This document shows, piece after piece, positions 1-8,286 of a stretch of 64,000 nucleotides of DNA (the first letter of the stretch is position 1; each line of letters starts with the position of its first letter). Position numbers and translations under genes: made by a program. Source of the stretch: Hyphomonadaceae bacterium (GTDB taxonomy: Bacteria; Pseudomonadota; Alphaproteobacteria; Caulobacterales; Aquidulcibacteraceae). The notes below the pieces were generated by a model, which was not told the origin of the DNA, ran no database searches, and saw nothing but the letters and a program-made list of their open reading frames with translations. The stretch lies in assembly GCA_016791365.1 (NCBI GenBank), contig JAEUMT010000046.1:1-64000 (forward strand). The letters are read 5' to 3'.

Positions 1-633
1 GGGGCGCTATGGCCCCGCGCGGGTGTGCCCCCCCCGGTGAGGGGGGGTGGGGTCGCGCCCAACGCGCGCGCCGGCGGGGGCGCGGGCACACAAATGTCTG
101 ACGCCGAGGCGCACCGCCCCCTCAGTCAGGCTTCGCCTGACAGCTCCCCCGCAAGCGGGGGAGCAAATCCCGAAACGCCGTTCGCGACGTTTGACGAAGT
201 GATGGAACGCATCAAGTTCGAGAACGACGTCGAGCTTGAAGTCGCGCTCGATCGTTTGAAGGTGGTCAGGTTCGCGCCGCAGGGCGAGCTTGTCTTCGTC
301 GCAAGTCCCGATCATCCGCGCGACATGGTGCGGCGCTTGAAATCGTTCCTCGAAGAGCACACGCCGTTTGAGTGGACGATCCGTTCGACGGCGGAATCCG
401 CCGCGCCGGTTGAGAGCTTGGCCGACAAGCGCCGCCGCGAGCGCCAGCGTGAACTTGATGACCTGAAAAAGCATCCGTTCATCGCCGAAGCGTTGAAGCA
501 TTTCCCGGGCGCCGAGATCGCCAAAGTGACGAAGCCGGTGGATGAGAGCGCGCAAGGCGGCGATGTTGTGCCGATGCCAGCCGCGCCGAACGCGCCGCAA
601 AACCCGGCGCGCAAGAAGGAAGCCGATAGATGA
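1..633 (+). CDS. dnaX: DNA polymerase III subunit gamma/tau, C-terminal part (5' end outside window)
   Basis: The reading frame is open from base 1, so only the C-terminal part of tau is present. The last ~150 residues fit the alphaproteobacterial tau tail that contacts the replicative polymerase: a conserved block (TFDEVMERIKFENDVELE), a basic helix (DKRRRERQRELDDLKKHP) and a short FPGAEI motif before an Ala/Pro-rich end. It is followed by ybaB with an ATGA overlap, and recR is close by, which is the classic dnaX-ybaB-recR cluster and the main support for the name. The N-terminal ~50 visible residues are low complexity, and 31 of them are encoded by a palindromic repeat that also occurs in yidD. 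The clamp-loader ATPase domain lies outside the window. Confidence 0.85.
   Translation, partial: GALWPRAGVPPPVRGGGVAPNARAGGGAGTQMSDAEAHRPLSQASPDSSPASGGANPETPFATFDEVMERIKFENDVELEVALDRLKVVRFAPQGELVFVASPDHPRDMVRRLKSFLEEHTPFEWTIRSTAESAAPVESLADKRRRERQRELDDLKKHPFIAEALKHFPGAEIAKVTKPVDESAQGGDVVPMPAAPNAPQNPARKKEADR
76..168 (+). repeat. 93-bp coding palindromic repeat, copy 1 (inside dnaX)
   Basis: This element holds two adjacent hairpins, one with stem TCAGGC/GCCTGA and one with stem CTCCCCCGC/GCGGGGGAG. It is read in frame within dnaX as 31 residues ending [17 protein letters not shown]. The second copy, at 53836-53928 on the minus strand in yidD, has exactly the same length, is read in the same phase and gives [17 protein letters not shown]. 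The last 60 nt differ at only three positions. Two of those three pair with each other in the first stem (C-G swapped for G-C), so the stem is kept. Confidence 0.85.
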
Positions 634-953
634 AAGACATCTCGCAGATCATGCGCCAGGCCCAGCAGATGCAGGCCAAGATCAACGAGGCGCAGAAGAA
701 GCTGGAAGCGATGGAAGTCGAAGGCTCCTCCGGCGGCGGCATGGTGAAGCTCACCATCACCGGCAAGAACGCGCTGGTCTCGATCAGTATCGATCCGTCG
801 CTGATGGTGGCGGACGAGCGCGAGATTCTGGAAGACCTGATCAAGGCCGCACACGACGACGCGCGACGCAAACTCGACGACGAGCAGAACGAGCAGATGA
901 AGGGTCTCTCCGGCGGCCTCGGCATCCTTCCCGGCTTCAAGATGCCGTTCTAA
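630..953 (+). CDS. ybaB: YbaB/EbfC nucleoid-associated protein
   Basis: This 107-residue protein has the family's usual length and layout: an N-terminal amphipathic helix (QIMRQAQQMQAKINEAQKKL), a central strand region (GGGMVKLTITGKNALVSISI) and a C-terminal helical part ending in a Gly/Pro/Met tail (GILPGFKMPF). Family members form tweezer-like dimers that bind DNA and are almost always co-transcribed with dnaX and recR. The start overlaps the dnaX stop (ATGA), and a purine-rich stretch (AAGAAGGAAG) lies upstream, so translation is probably coupled. Confidence 0.95.
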   Translation: MKDISQIMRQAQQMQAKINEAQKKLEAMEVEGSSGGGMVKLTITGKNALVSISIDPSLMVADEREILEDLIKAAHDDARRKLDDEQNEQMKGLSGGLGILPGFKMPF

Positions 954-961
954 CCTCGCCA

Positions 962-1465
962 ATGAACCTCGAAAGCCTTGCCCTGTTCAGCCAAGTCATT
1001 GGCGCGATTGCCGTGTTCGCGTCGCTAGTGTTCGTAGGGATGCAGATCCGCCAGCAAGCGGACGCCACGCGCGCGCAGACCGAGCAAGCAATTGCGACGA
1101 ACTGGATGGCGCTGGCGCAAGTCATTGGCGCGAGCGCAGAGGCTTTCACTGCGGGGTTGCTGAGCAAGAGCCCGACTTTCGCCGACCTCAGCGACGCCGA
1201 TCGAATGCGCTTTCTCACGGCGCTGTTTGCGCTCTTCAAGCACTACGAGAATATGTTTCTGCAATTCAAGAAGGGCCGGATTAGCGAGAGCGATTGGCAG
1301 CCCTGGTCGAACCATTTGGAAATGTATTTCCATCAACCCGGCGTGCAATCGTGGTGGCTGTTGCGAAAAGCGACTTTTTCGCCAGAATTTCGCGCCTTCC
1401 TGGATACGACCGTGGCGCCGAAAGAACTCAGTCCGGCTGCGCTCCATAATGCGGCGGCGGGTTGA
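962..1465 (+). CDS. Single-pass membrane protein of unknown function
   Basis: This 167-residue protein begins with one hydrophobic segment (about residues 8-28, [20 protein letters not shown]), followed by a Gln/Arg/Thr-rich stretch and a mainly helical soluble domain with several Trp residues. It resembles a widespread family of uncharacterised proteins with an N-terminal SQVIGALAV-like anchor; I know no function for it. It sits between ybaB and recR, 8 bp after ybaB and with its TGA overlapping the recR ATG, so it is probably co-transcribed and translationally coupled. That position is unusual because ybaB and recR are normally adjacent. The start was chosen as the first ATG after ybaB. Confidence 0.75.
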   Translation: MNLESLALFSQVIGAIAVFASLVFVGMQIRQQADATRAQTEQAIATNWMALAQVIGASAEAFTAGLLSKSPTFADLSDADRMRFLTALFALFKHYENMFLQFKKGRISESDWQPWSNHLEMYFHQPGVQSWWLLRKATFSPEFRAFLDTTVAPKELSPAALHNAAAG

Positions 1466-2079
1466 TGAGCCGTTCCAAATCAATCACCGCCGCACCCGAG
1501 ATAGAAGCGCTCATTGCGCTGCTGGCGAAGGTGCCGGGCCTAGGCCCGCGTTCGGCGCGGCGGGCGGCGTTGCAGCTGTTGAAGCGTAAGGATGCGCTAA
1601 TGGTGCCGCTTGCGGGCGCTTTGAATGAAGCGGCGCAGAAAGTCCGCGCCTGCTCCAATTGCGGCGCGCTCGATACGCAAGACCCGTGCATGCTGTGCTC
1701 AGCCGTCGATCGCGATGACGGGCTCATCTGCGTCGTGGCGGAAGTCGGCGATGTCTGGGCGCTGGAGCGCGCCGGCGCGTTCAAGGGCCGCTACCATGTG
1801 TTGGGCGGCGTGCTCTCGGCGCTGGACGGCGTGCGGCCGGAAGATTTGCGCATCTCGAAATTGCTCGAACGCGCAAGCGGCGCCGGCGTGCGCGAAGTGA
1901 TCCTGGCGCTCTCGGCGACAGTCGACGGCCAGACAACGGCGCACTATCTCGCCGAACGCTTGCAGCCTCTTGATGTCACAGTCAGCCGCCTCTCGCACGG
2001 CGTACCCGTCGGCGGTGAGCTTGATTTGCTCGACGACGGGACATTATTCGCCGCCCTCCAGAGCCGCCGCCCCTCCTGA
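1465..2079 (+). CDS. recR: Recombination mediator RecR
   Basis: RecR works with RecO and RecF to load RecA on gapped single-stranded DNA. The 204 residues carry the full family layout: a helix-hairpin-helix ([15 protein letters not shown]), a four-Cys zinc finger (CSNCG...CMLC), a TOPRIM domain ([17 protein letters not shown]) and the C-terminal Walker-B-like segment ([19 protein letters not shown]). The ATG at 1465 overlaps the preceding stop. A TTG codon lies just before it, but ATG is the better choice. It is the last gene of the dnaX cluster. Confidence 0.97.
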   Translation: MSRSKSITAAPEIEALIALLAKVPGLGPRSARRAALQLLKRKDALMVPLAGALNEAAQKVRACSNCGALDTQDPCMLCSAVDRDDGLICVVAEVGDVWALERAGAFKGRYHVLGGVLSALDGVRPEDLRISKLLERASGAGVREVILALSATVDGQTTAHYLAERLQPLDVTVSRLSHGVPVGGELDLLDDGTLFAALQSRRPS

Positions 2080-2149
2080 ACAAGTATCATCGCTGTGCGT
2101 TGACGCCCCTAACGGGCGCCCGCAATTTGATGGCTTCGGAGGTTTGGAA

Positions 2150-2548
2150 ATGGGCTTTTTGGATCGGTTTTCGCCGCAACTCCTCAGCGCGCTGCGCTTT
2201 GTGAGCGGGCTTTTGTTTCTGGCGCACGGCACGACGAAGCTGTTCGGCTTCCCGCCGACAGAGATGTTCGCGCAGCCGCCCGAAATGTTCTCGACGATGT
2301 GGTTCGCGGGCGTGATCGAACTCGTTGGCGGCGCGCTCATTGCGGTCGGTTTGTTCACGCGGCCCGCCGCGTTCGTCTGCTCAGGCATGATGGCGGTCGC
2401 GTATTGGATGGCGCACGCAACGCAATCCTTTTACCCGGTGCAAAACGGCGGCGACGCCGCGATCTTGTTTTGCTTCGCATTCCTCTACATCGCCGCTGCC
2501 GGCCCAGGTCCGCTCAGCCTCGATAGCGCCATTGCCAAGAAGGGCTGA
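2150..2548 (+). CDS. DoxX family membrane protein
   Basis: This 132-residue integral membrane protein has four predicted helices and the DoxX-family opening (LLSALRFVSGLLFLAHGTTKLFGFP) followed by VIELVGGALIAVGLFTRPAAF. DoxX proteins are associated with thiosulfate:quinone oxidoreductase or detoxification roles, but most, including this one, have no assigned substrate. A GGAGG at 2138-2142, 7 nt before the ATG, fixes the start; an upstream in-frame ATG would extend it into the recR region and is less likely. The gene has its own ribosome site 70 bp after recR. Confidence 0.9.
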   Translation: MGFLDRFSPQLLSALRFVSGLLFLAHGTTKLFGFPPTEMFAQPPEMFSTMWFAGVIELVGGALIAVGLFTRPAAFVCSGMMAVAYWMAHATQSFYPVQNGGDAAILFCFAFLYIAAAGPGPLSLDSAIAKKG

Positions 2549-2550
2549 CA

Positions 2551-2823
2551 CTACTCGCGGTGACGTTCCAGGCATTGCGTGCGCGCGCGCGTGATCCGCG
2601 GCTCCATCAGGCCGGTTTCGCGGAACCGCTCCAACGCGGCTTCGTACTCCTCGTACGTCACCGTTCGCGTGATCTTATCCCACGTGCACGTGCACACCGC
2701 GCTCTCGGGCGGGCATGACATCGAGAAGCGCTCATGGGCGCTTTGCGGGTATGAATTTGGCGCGTGCTCGCCGCACGAAGCCAACATGAGTGCGCCTACA
2801 AAGGCAGCGATCGCCAAACGCAT
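2551..2823 (-). CDS. Small Cys-rich lipoprotein (paralogue 1)
   Basis: This 90-residue protein has a lipoprotein signal peptide ending in the lipobox LASC. The mature part has a conserved pattern: FSMSCPP, then CTCTWDKI, a short acidic helix and a final Cys. The next gene (2924-3244) shares the pattern (FMSACE...CACVWDKI), and the N-terminal domain of the lipoprotein at 19720-20880 has a looser version (SCRAATQ...CSCAKGIL). The family is therefore expanded locally. Paired Cys residues suggest disulfides in the periplasm. The function is unknown to me. Confidence 0.75.
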   Translation of the reverse strand: MRLAIAAFVGALMLASCGEHAPNSYPQSAHERFSMSCPPESAVCTCTWDKITRTVTYEEYEAALERFRETGLMEPRITRARTQCLERHRE

Positions 2824-2923
2824 CGCTCAACTCCCACGCTCGGCAAAACTTGCCGCGTGATGGCGTTAGTATGCGCCCAACAGCGTTAAGATTGAACAGC
2901 GCAAACGTCGTTAAATCGCCCGC

Positions 2924-3244
2924 CTACGGCCCCGGAACCGGATCATCCTCTCCCGGCTCGATATGCGGCATCAGGTCGGCGTTACAGTCCGCGACATACC
3001 CGCTGATCTGCGCCGTCAGCGGATGCGCCTCACGTTGTGGGCCCGGCATGATCTCGAGCGACGCAAAATCGCCTGGTGTGATGTTTGCTTCGATCTTGTC
3101 CCACACACATGCGCAGAGCGCATTGGCCGAGCCCTGATTCTCGCACGCCGACATGAAATTGCGTTCGACGTCAGGAGCGTACGTCGCCGGCTGCTGTGTG
3201 CAGGCGCCAAGCGCAAGTGCGACAATGATAAATCCAATTCGCAT
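2924..3244 (-). CDS. Small Cys-rich lipoprotein (paralogue 2)
   Basis: This 106-residue protein has a signal peptide with lipobox LGAC, then a Cys-rich domain with CACVWDKIEANITPGDF that matches its neighbour at 2551-2823, and an acidic Pro-rich tail. Both genes are on the minus strand, 100 bp apart, each apparently with its own upstream region, so they look like a tandem duplication that has diverged. The product is probably an outer-membrane lipoprotein facing the periplasm. The function is unknown. Confidence 0.75.
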   Translation of the reverse strand: MRIGFIIVALALGACTQQPATYAPDVERNFMSACENQGSANALCACVWDKIEANITPGDFASLEIMPGPQREAHPLTAQISGYVADCNADLMPHIEPGEDDPVPGP

Positions 3245-3280
3245 CCGCGAGCTCCGTGGTTCGGCGCTGACCTGATAGCG

Positions 3281-4900
3281 CTAGTTGACGCCCTCTTCCA
3301 GCAATCTTCGCCCGATGACCATGGCTTGGATTTCACCGGCGCCTTCGAAGATGTTGAGAATGCGCGCATCCGCCAAAACGCGGCTGATCGGATATTCGAC
3401 GGCAAAGCCGTTGCCGCCGTGGATTTGCAGCGCGTTGTCCGCCGCCGCCCACGCCACACGCGCCGCCAGCAGCTTGGCCATCCCCGCTTCAAGATCGCAT
3501 CGTTTGCCGCTGTCCTTGCGCCGCGCCGCGAAATACGTGATCTGACGCGCCGCCATGAGTTCGGCGGCGATCATCACAAGCTTATTCGACACGCGCGGGA
3601 AATGGAAAATTTCCTGCCCGAACTGCTTGCGGTCGATCGCGTATTTGAGCCCAAGCTCCAACGCACTCTGCGCCACGCCAACGGCGCGCGCGGCCGTCTG
3701 AATACGCGCGCTCTCGAACGTCGCCATCAGCTGTTTGAAGCCCTGCCCCTCGACGCCGCCGAGCAGATTTGCCGCCGGCACTTTGAAACCGTCAAAGCCG
3801 ATCTCGTATTCCTTCATGCCGCGATAACCGATGACTTCGATCTCGCCGCCGCTCATGCCCGGGGTCGGGAACGGCTTGTCGCCATCGCCGCGCTGTTTCG
3901 GCGCGAGCAGCATGGAAAGGCCGTTGAAGCCGGTCGTGTTCGGATCGGTCCGCACCAGCAGCGTCATCACATCGGCGCGGGCCGCGTGTGTGATCCAGGT
4001 CTTGTTCCCGGTGACGACATAGGCCTCGCCATCCTTCACCGCCCGGGTGCGCAGCGAGCCCAAATCGCTGCCGGTATTAGGTTCGGTAAACACCGCTGTC
4101 GGCAAGATTTCCGCGCTGGCGATCTTCGGCAGCCACTCGGCCTTCTGCTCGGCGGTGCCGCCGATCATGATCAGCTCAGCGGCGATCTCGCTGCGCGTGC
4201 CGAGCGAGCCTGTGCCAATCCACGCGCGCGACAGCTCTTCGGAGACAACGCACATCGACGTCTTGCCAAGGCCAGAGCCGCCGAACTCTTCCGGTATGGT
4301 GAGGCCGAACACGCCCAGCGCGCCCATCTCCTCGACAATCTCGATCGGGATCAGCTCATCGTTGCAGTGCCATTGGTGAGCATGCGGCACGATCTTGTCG
4401 TCGGCAAAGCTGCGGAACTGATCGCGGATCATCTCGAAGTCGGGATCGAGATTGGTGTTCTCGAAGGTGGCGCGCCCCTGCGCATCATGCAGCAGCGCCG
4501 CGAGACGCGTCTTTTCTGTTTGTGTCACCCGAAGTGTGACGGGCGGCGCATCGATCCCGAAATCCGCCGGCCGGATGGTTTCAACCTGCGTCATCGGCAA
4601 GCCGCCGGCGAGCTGCGCCGCATATTCCGCGACCAGCACTCTCGCGAGCAATTGTTCCGTTTCGCCGAACTTGCCGGCGTCGTTCAGCGCACGCGCCCAG
4701 TCGCGCACTTCGCGCAGCGTTTCGGCGTAGGTTGCGACCCAAGCGAGGCCGTGAACGATGTGTTGCTCGCGGTCGAGCGCCACCCGGTCCAGCTTGCCGT
4801 CCTTGCTCACAAGCGGCCGCACCGCGACTCTCGCCGCATCCGCGTAGGCGCTTGCCGCTTCAGCAGCGGTTTCCAGTTGCGTTATCAGCTCAGCGCCCAT
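3281..4900 (-). CDS. mcd: (2S)-methylsuccinyl-CoA dehydrogenase
   Basis: Mcd oxidises (2S)-methylsuccinyl-CoA to mesaconyl-CoA with FAD in the ethylmalonyl-CoA pathway. The 539 residues consist of an N-terminal extension of ~150 residues (DGKLDRVALDREQHIVHGLAW) that ordinary acyl-CoA dehydrogenases lack, followed by a complete acyl-CoA dehydrogenase body: the FAD-contacting block FTEPNTGSDLGSLRTRA, VTGNKTWITHA, and the C-terminal QIHGGNGFAVEYPISRVLAD. The extension and total length match Mcd rather than short-chain enzymes. Ccr (12.1-13.4 kb) and Ecm (15.8-17.9 kb) in the same window support the assignment. The gene appears to be transcribed alone. Confidence 0.93.
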   Translation of the reverse strand: MGAELITQLETAAEAASAYADAARVAVRPLVSKDGKLDRVALDREQHIVHGLAWVATYAETLREVRDWARALNDAGKFGETEQLLARVLVAEYAAQLAGGLPMTQVETIRPADFGIDAPPVTLRVTQTEKTRLAALLHDAQGRATFENTNLDPDFEMIRDQFRSFADDKIVPHAHQWHCNDELIPIEIVEEMGALGVFGLTIPEEFGGSGLGKTSMCVVSEELSRAWIGTGSLGTRSEIAAELIMIGGTAEQKAEWLPKIASAEILPTAVFTEPNTGSDLGSLRTRAVKDGEAYVVTGNKTWITHAARADVMTLLVRTDPNTTGFNGLSMLLAPKQRGDGDKPFPTPGMSGGEIEVIGYRGMKEYEIGFDGFKVPAANLLGGVEGQGFKQLMATFESARIQTAARAVGVAQSALELGLKYAIDRKQFGQEIFHFPRVSNKLVMIAAELMAARQITYFAARRKDSGKRCDLEAGMAKLLAARVAWAAADNALQIHGGNGFAVEYPISRVLADARILNIFEGAGEIQAMVIGRRLLEEGVN

Positions 4901-5003
4901 GCAATCCCTCGCGAGTCACGTCACTTAAACCGACTTTCTCGCAGTTGCGAAAGGGGCGACGCCACGCCAACCTGTGCAGCGCCGCACCTTGGGAGCGAAA
5001 CGA

Positions 5004-6743
5004 ATGCAGCACGAGAGCGGCGGAGGCGAAGTCCTAACCCAAGCGCTCGTGTTCCTGGGCGCGACCTGCGTGCTGATCCCGGCTTTGAAGAAAGCAAAGA
5101 TCAGCACTGTAATGGGCTTCCTGATCATCGGCGTCGCCATGGGCCCGCACGTGCTCGGCCGCCTGGCGCAAGGCTGGCCGTTTCTCGCCGCGTTCGAGTT
5201 CGAACAGTCTCAACCAACCTTGCTGCTGGCCGAACTTGGCATCGTCTTCTTGCTGTTCGTGATCGGTCTTGAAGTGTCGTTCGAGCGTTTGTGGGCGCTG
5301 AGACGCTACGTGTTCGGTCTTGGCTTCTTGCAGGTCGCGCTGTGCACGTTGGCGATTAGCGGCATCGCGCTGGCGTTCGGCAACAGTTTCTCCGTCGCGG
5401 CGGTGCTGGGCCTGGCGTTCGCGCTCTCTTCAACGGCGCTTGTGCTCCAACTCTTGCGCGAACGCAGCCAGATCTCGACGCCCGTTGGCCGCGCCAGTTT
5501 TTCGATTTTGCTGATGCAGGATCTCATGGTCGTGCCGATCCTGTTTGTGGTCGCCGCATTGAGCCCGACCGGCAGCGCCTTTGGCGATCAGGTCGGCCTC
5601 GCCCTGGTGACCGCCCTCATCTCGCTTGGCGCGATCATCATCATCGGACGCCTGTTGCTCCGGCCATTGTTTCGCTGGGTGGCCGCCGCCGACAGTCGCG
5701 AAATCTTCATTGCCGCGGCCTTCCTCGCCGCGATTGGCATGGCGGGCGCCGCGCAGATGGCCGGACTCTCCGCCGCGCTCGGCGCATTCCTTGCCGGGCT
5801 CTTGTTGGCCGAGACCGAATTTCGCCACCAGATCGAGACCGACCTGGAGCCGTTCAAGGACCTCCTGCTCGGACTCTTCTTCGTCACCGTCGGCATGCAA
5901 ATTGACATCCCGCTGTTTCTGAATCAGCCGGTGCTGATCTTGATCGGCGTCGCAGGACTTTTCGTTGTGAAAGGCCTCATCATCGCGGTGCTCGCGCGTG
6001 TCTTCGGCTTCGCGTGGCCACGCGCCTTGCAGATGGGGCTGCTGCTTGGACAATCGGGCGAGTTTGCTTTCGTTGTCATCGCGGCGGCCAGGGCTGGCGG
6101 GGCCATCCCGCAAGATACCGCCGGCTACATGTTGATCGTCACAGCGCTCTCGATCTTCGTCACACCCATCGTTGCGGGTCTTGGCGCGCGCCTCGCGCGA
6201 CGCATCTACAAGGCAGGCTCCGCCGCGCCTCCAGCGGACGCGGCGCAGGAAAGCGGACACGTCGTCATCGCCGGCTTCGGACGCGTCGGCGCGACACTCG
6301 CGGATATCTTGAGCGCGCAGGAAATTTCCCATGTCGCCATCGAAGGCGACGCCGCCGCGGTGTCCAAATTCCGCGATGAAGGCCGGCCCGTTCACTACGG
6401 CGATGCATCCAACGCGCAAACCTTGGAAAGCGTCGGCGCGGCCAACGCCGCCGCGATCGTCGTGACAATCAACGACCCCGAAGCGGTCGAGCGCATCGTC
6501 GCCGAAGCCCGCCGCGCATGGCCGCACATTCCGGTTTACGCGCGCGCCCGAGACGGCGAACACGCACGCCGCCTGCACGCCGCCGGCGCGGCGCTCGCCA
6601 GCCCCGATTCGATCGAAGCCGCGCTGCAATTGGGCGAAGCGCTGCTGAACGGCGTGGGCATCCCGGACGAAATCGCGCGCCGGATCATCGCCGAACGGCG
6701 TGAAGAGGAAGTCGCCAAAGCGATTTATAGCGCGCCGTCGTGA
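5004..6743 (+). CDS. CPA2-family monovalent cation:proton antiporter with RCK domain (Kef/YbaL type)
   Basis: The N-terminal ~390 residues form a Na+/H+-exchanger fold of about 12 helices, with FLLFVIGLEVSFERL, LSSTALVLQLL and GLFFVTVGMQID typical of CPA2 members. The C-terminal part is a TrkA-N/RCK nucleotide-binding domain (GHVVIAGFGRVGATLADIL), which usually gates K+ efflux in response to a ligand. It is likely an inner-membrane K+/H+ or related antiporter; the ion cannot be settled from sequence. I chose the ATG at 5004, which has GGGAG 8 nt upstream (579 aa). A GTG 30 nt earlier is possible but has no clear ribosome site. Confidence 0.9.
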   Translation: MQHESGGGEVLTQALVFLGATCVLIPALKKAKISTVMGFLIIGVAMGPHVLGRLAQGWPFLAAFEFEQSQPTLLLAELGIVFLLFVIGLEVSFERLWALRRYVFGLGFLQVALCTLAISGIALAFGNSFSVAAVLGLAFALSSTALVLQLLRERSQISTPVGRASFSILLMQDLMVVPILFVVAALSPTGSAFGDQVGLALVTALISLGAIIIIGRLLLRPLFRWVAAADSREIFIAAAFLAAIGMAGAAQMAGLSAALGAFLAGLLLAETEFRHQIETDLEPFKDLLLGLFFVTVGMQIDIPLFLNQPVLILIGVAGLFVVKGLIIAVLARVFGFAWPRALQMGLLLGQSGEFAFVVIAAARAGGAIPQDTAGYMLIVTALSIFVTPIVAGLGARLARRIYKAGSAAPPADAAQESGHVVIAGFGRVGATLADILSAQEISHVAIEGDAAAVSKFRDEGRPVHYGDASNAQTLESVGAANAAAIVVTINDPEAVERIVAEARRAWPHIPVYARARDGEHARRLHAAGAALASPDSIEAALQLGEALLNGVGIPDEIARRIIAERREEEVAKAIYSAPS

Positions 6744-6795
6744 GCCTTTTTGTCGCCCCAGCGCCAGCCGATAGTACCAGTCCAGAGGGAAACCA

Positions 6796-7224
6796 ATGGT
6801 TCGCACCACCGCGCTCTTGATTGCCGGCCTTAGTCTCGCGCTCGCCGCCTGCTCACCGCCGCGTCAGGCTGAGACGCCCGCCACCACGGCCGAAACCGCG
6901 GTGAGCCTGGCGAACGTGTCGTCGCCGGTTTCAGGCGCGCGCGTGACGACGCCAGTCATAGTTGAAGGCGCGGCGCCCGGCGATTGGTTTTTCGAGGCGC
7001 AATTTCCGGTGAAGCTCGTCGCCGCTGACGGCACGGTGCTGGCCGAGGCGCCGGCGCGCGCGCAAGGGGAATGGGTGACCGAAGCGCATGTCGCCTATCG
7101 CGCGGAATTGGTCTTCATCGTCACCGGGGAAACGCAGGCGACCCTCGTATTGCAAGAGGATATGCCGGCCGACAACGCCAATCCACGCGAGGTCACCATG
7201 CCTGTGGTGCTCGCGCCGCGCTAA
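6796..7224 (+). CDS. Lipoprotein with Gmad2 immunoglobulin-like domain
   Basis: This 142-residue protein has a signal peptide and lipobox (LAAC). The mature part matches the Gmad2 domain: VSSPVSGARVTTPVIVEGAA, then FFEAQFPVKLV, GEWVTEAHVAY and a C-terminal strand with LVLQEDMPADN. Gmad2 domains are Ig-like beta-sandwiches first noticed in spore germination proteins and common in envelope lipoproteins; no specific activity is known. AGAGGGA lies upstream of the ATG. It follows the antiporter by 52 bp and runs convergently into the Rieske gene with a 3-bp gap. Confidence 0.85.
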   Translation: MVRTTALLIAGLSLALAACSPPRQAETPATTAETAVSLANVSSPVSGARVTTPVIVEGAAPGDWFFEAQFPVKLVAADGTVLAEAPARAQGEWVTEAHVAYRAELVFIVTGETQATLVLQEDMPADNANPREVTMPVVLAPR

Positions 7225-7227
7225 GCG

Positions 7228-8286
7228 TCAACTCATCCAGCGCAATGTTGTTGGCTCGATCGGATTCATAAAGTCGCGTTCTTCCTCGCGGCTCTTGGTC
7301 CATTCGCGCTTCAACTTCAAATACCACTTGGCCTGAACGTCGATGTCGTCGATCCAGAGCATGCCCGGCTTGTAGGCGAGGCCAGTGTTCTGAAGATCGA
7401 CCATACGCCCGTCCTGATCGAGGAACTCGCGGCCGGCCGGAACAAGGATTGGTTTCATCACATCGAGCAGCGGCGCATTTTTCCAATACGTCACTTGCGT
7501 AATCCGCGTCGAAGTTTCGTTCTCGGGCGTAAGAAATGTCAGCGTAAACAGACGCGATTTCTCGTTCTCGACCACCTCCCACCGGAAGCCTGGCAGCATG
7601 AACGAAATCTCGGTCGTGACATTGCCGCCAAAAAGCATGCGATAGGCCAGCGAGTTGCCGCTCGGCGCGTGACGCTCGATCGCCCATCCGCGCTCACGCG
7701 GCACGAAGCGCTTTTCCTTCAAACGCCGCCCCGTGCTCGGCGGGCGCCACCACCATTGATTGTGCACGTACGGCACGTGCGCGGGGTCCATCAAACCCAC
7801 GACGGCGTTGTCCATGTTCGCCGCGAAGATGCGATGAATGACGAATTTGGGTTCGACAAAATCGCCAAGGCCGAACTCCGGCGGCGCCGCCGGTTCGGCC
7901 GTTGAGCGCGGGTCCGACGAAACGAATGCAAGCACAACCCCATTCGCTTCATATGTCGGGAAACGACGCACGCGAATGCGATTGGCGTCGTAGGTCTGAT
8001 CCTTCACCATCGATGGGATAAGTTTGCAGACCCCGTCCTGCGTCCCATAGCGCCAGCCGTGATACGGGCACTCGACAGTCTGCACGCCGTCCTCGGACAC
8101 GATACGTCCAGCCGACAGCGGCACGGCGCGGTGCGGGCAGATGTCACGGAGTGCAAAGGCATTGCCCTCCTGGTCACGGCCAAGCAGCACCGGCTCGCCG
8201 AGAATTTCGCGCCGGAACATCTGGCCGCGCTTCAACTCACGCGACGTCGCGGCAAAATACCAAAGATCACGGAGAAGGTCGCTCAT
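7228..8286 (-). CDS. Rieske non-heme iron oxygenase, alpha subunit type
   Basis: This 352-residue oxygenase has an N-terminal Rieske [2Fe-2S] motif (CPHRAVPLSAG...CPYHGWRYG) and a C-terminal catalytic domain. The mononuclear iron ligands are expected around MDPAHVPYVHNQW, which gives two His, with an Asp further on. It resembles the vanillate-demethylase / pheophorbide-oxygenase-like group rather than the classic dioxygenase alpha/beta pairs. The substrate cannot be named, and no ferredoxin or reductase gene lies nearby. The start overlaps the stop of the small membrane-protein gene at 8283-8510 (ATGA), so the two are probably co-expressed. Confidence 0.9.
   Translation of the reverse strand: MSDLLRDLWYFAATSRELKRGQMFRREILGEPVLLGRDQEGNAFALRDICPHRAVPLSAGRIVSEDGVQTVECPYHGWRYGTQDGVCKLIPSMVKDQTYDANRIRVRRFPTYEANGVVLAFVSSDPRSTAEPAAPPEFGLGDFVEPKFVIHRIFAANMDNAVVGLMDPAHVPYVHNQWWWRPPSTGRRLKEKRFVPRERGWAIERHAPSGNSLAYRMLFGGNVTTEISFMLPGFRWEVVENEKSRLFTLTFLTPENETSTRITQVTYWKNAPLLDVMKPILVPAGREFLDQDGRMVDLQNTGLAYKPGMLWIDDIDVQAKWYLKLKREWTKSREEERDFMNPIEPTTLRWMS

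Noticed and set aside
2963-5272. 769-codon plus-strand open frame
   Set aside because: It lies antisense to mcd and the small lipoprotein gene, is Arg/His-rich and has no recognisable domain. Mcd on the other strand is a clear, full-length enzyme.
5430-6809. 459-codon minus-strand open frame opposite the antiporter
   Set aside because: Its composition (Arg, Asp, His, Gly) is typical of the antisense of GC-rich membrane genes; the plus strand encodes a complete CPA2 antiporter.
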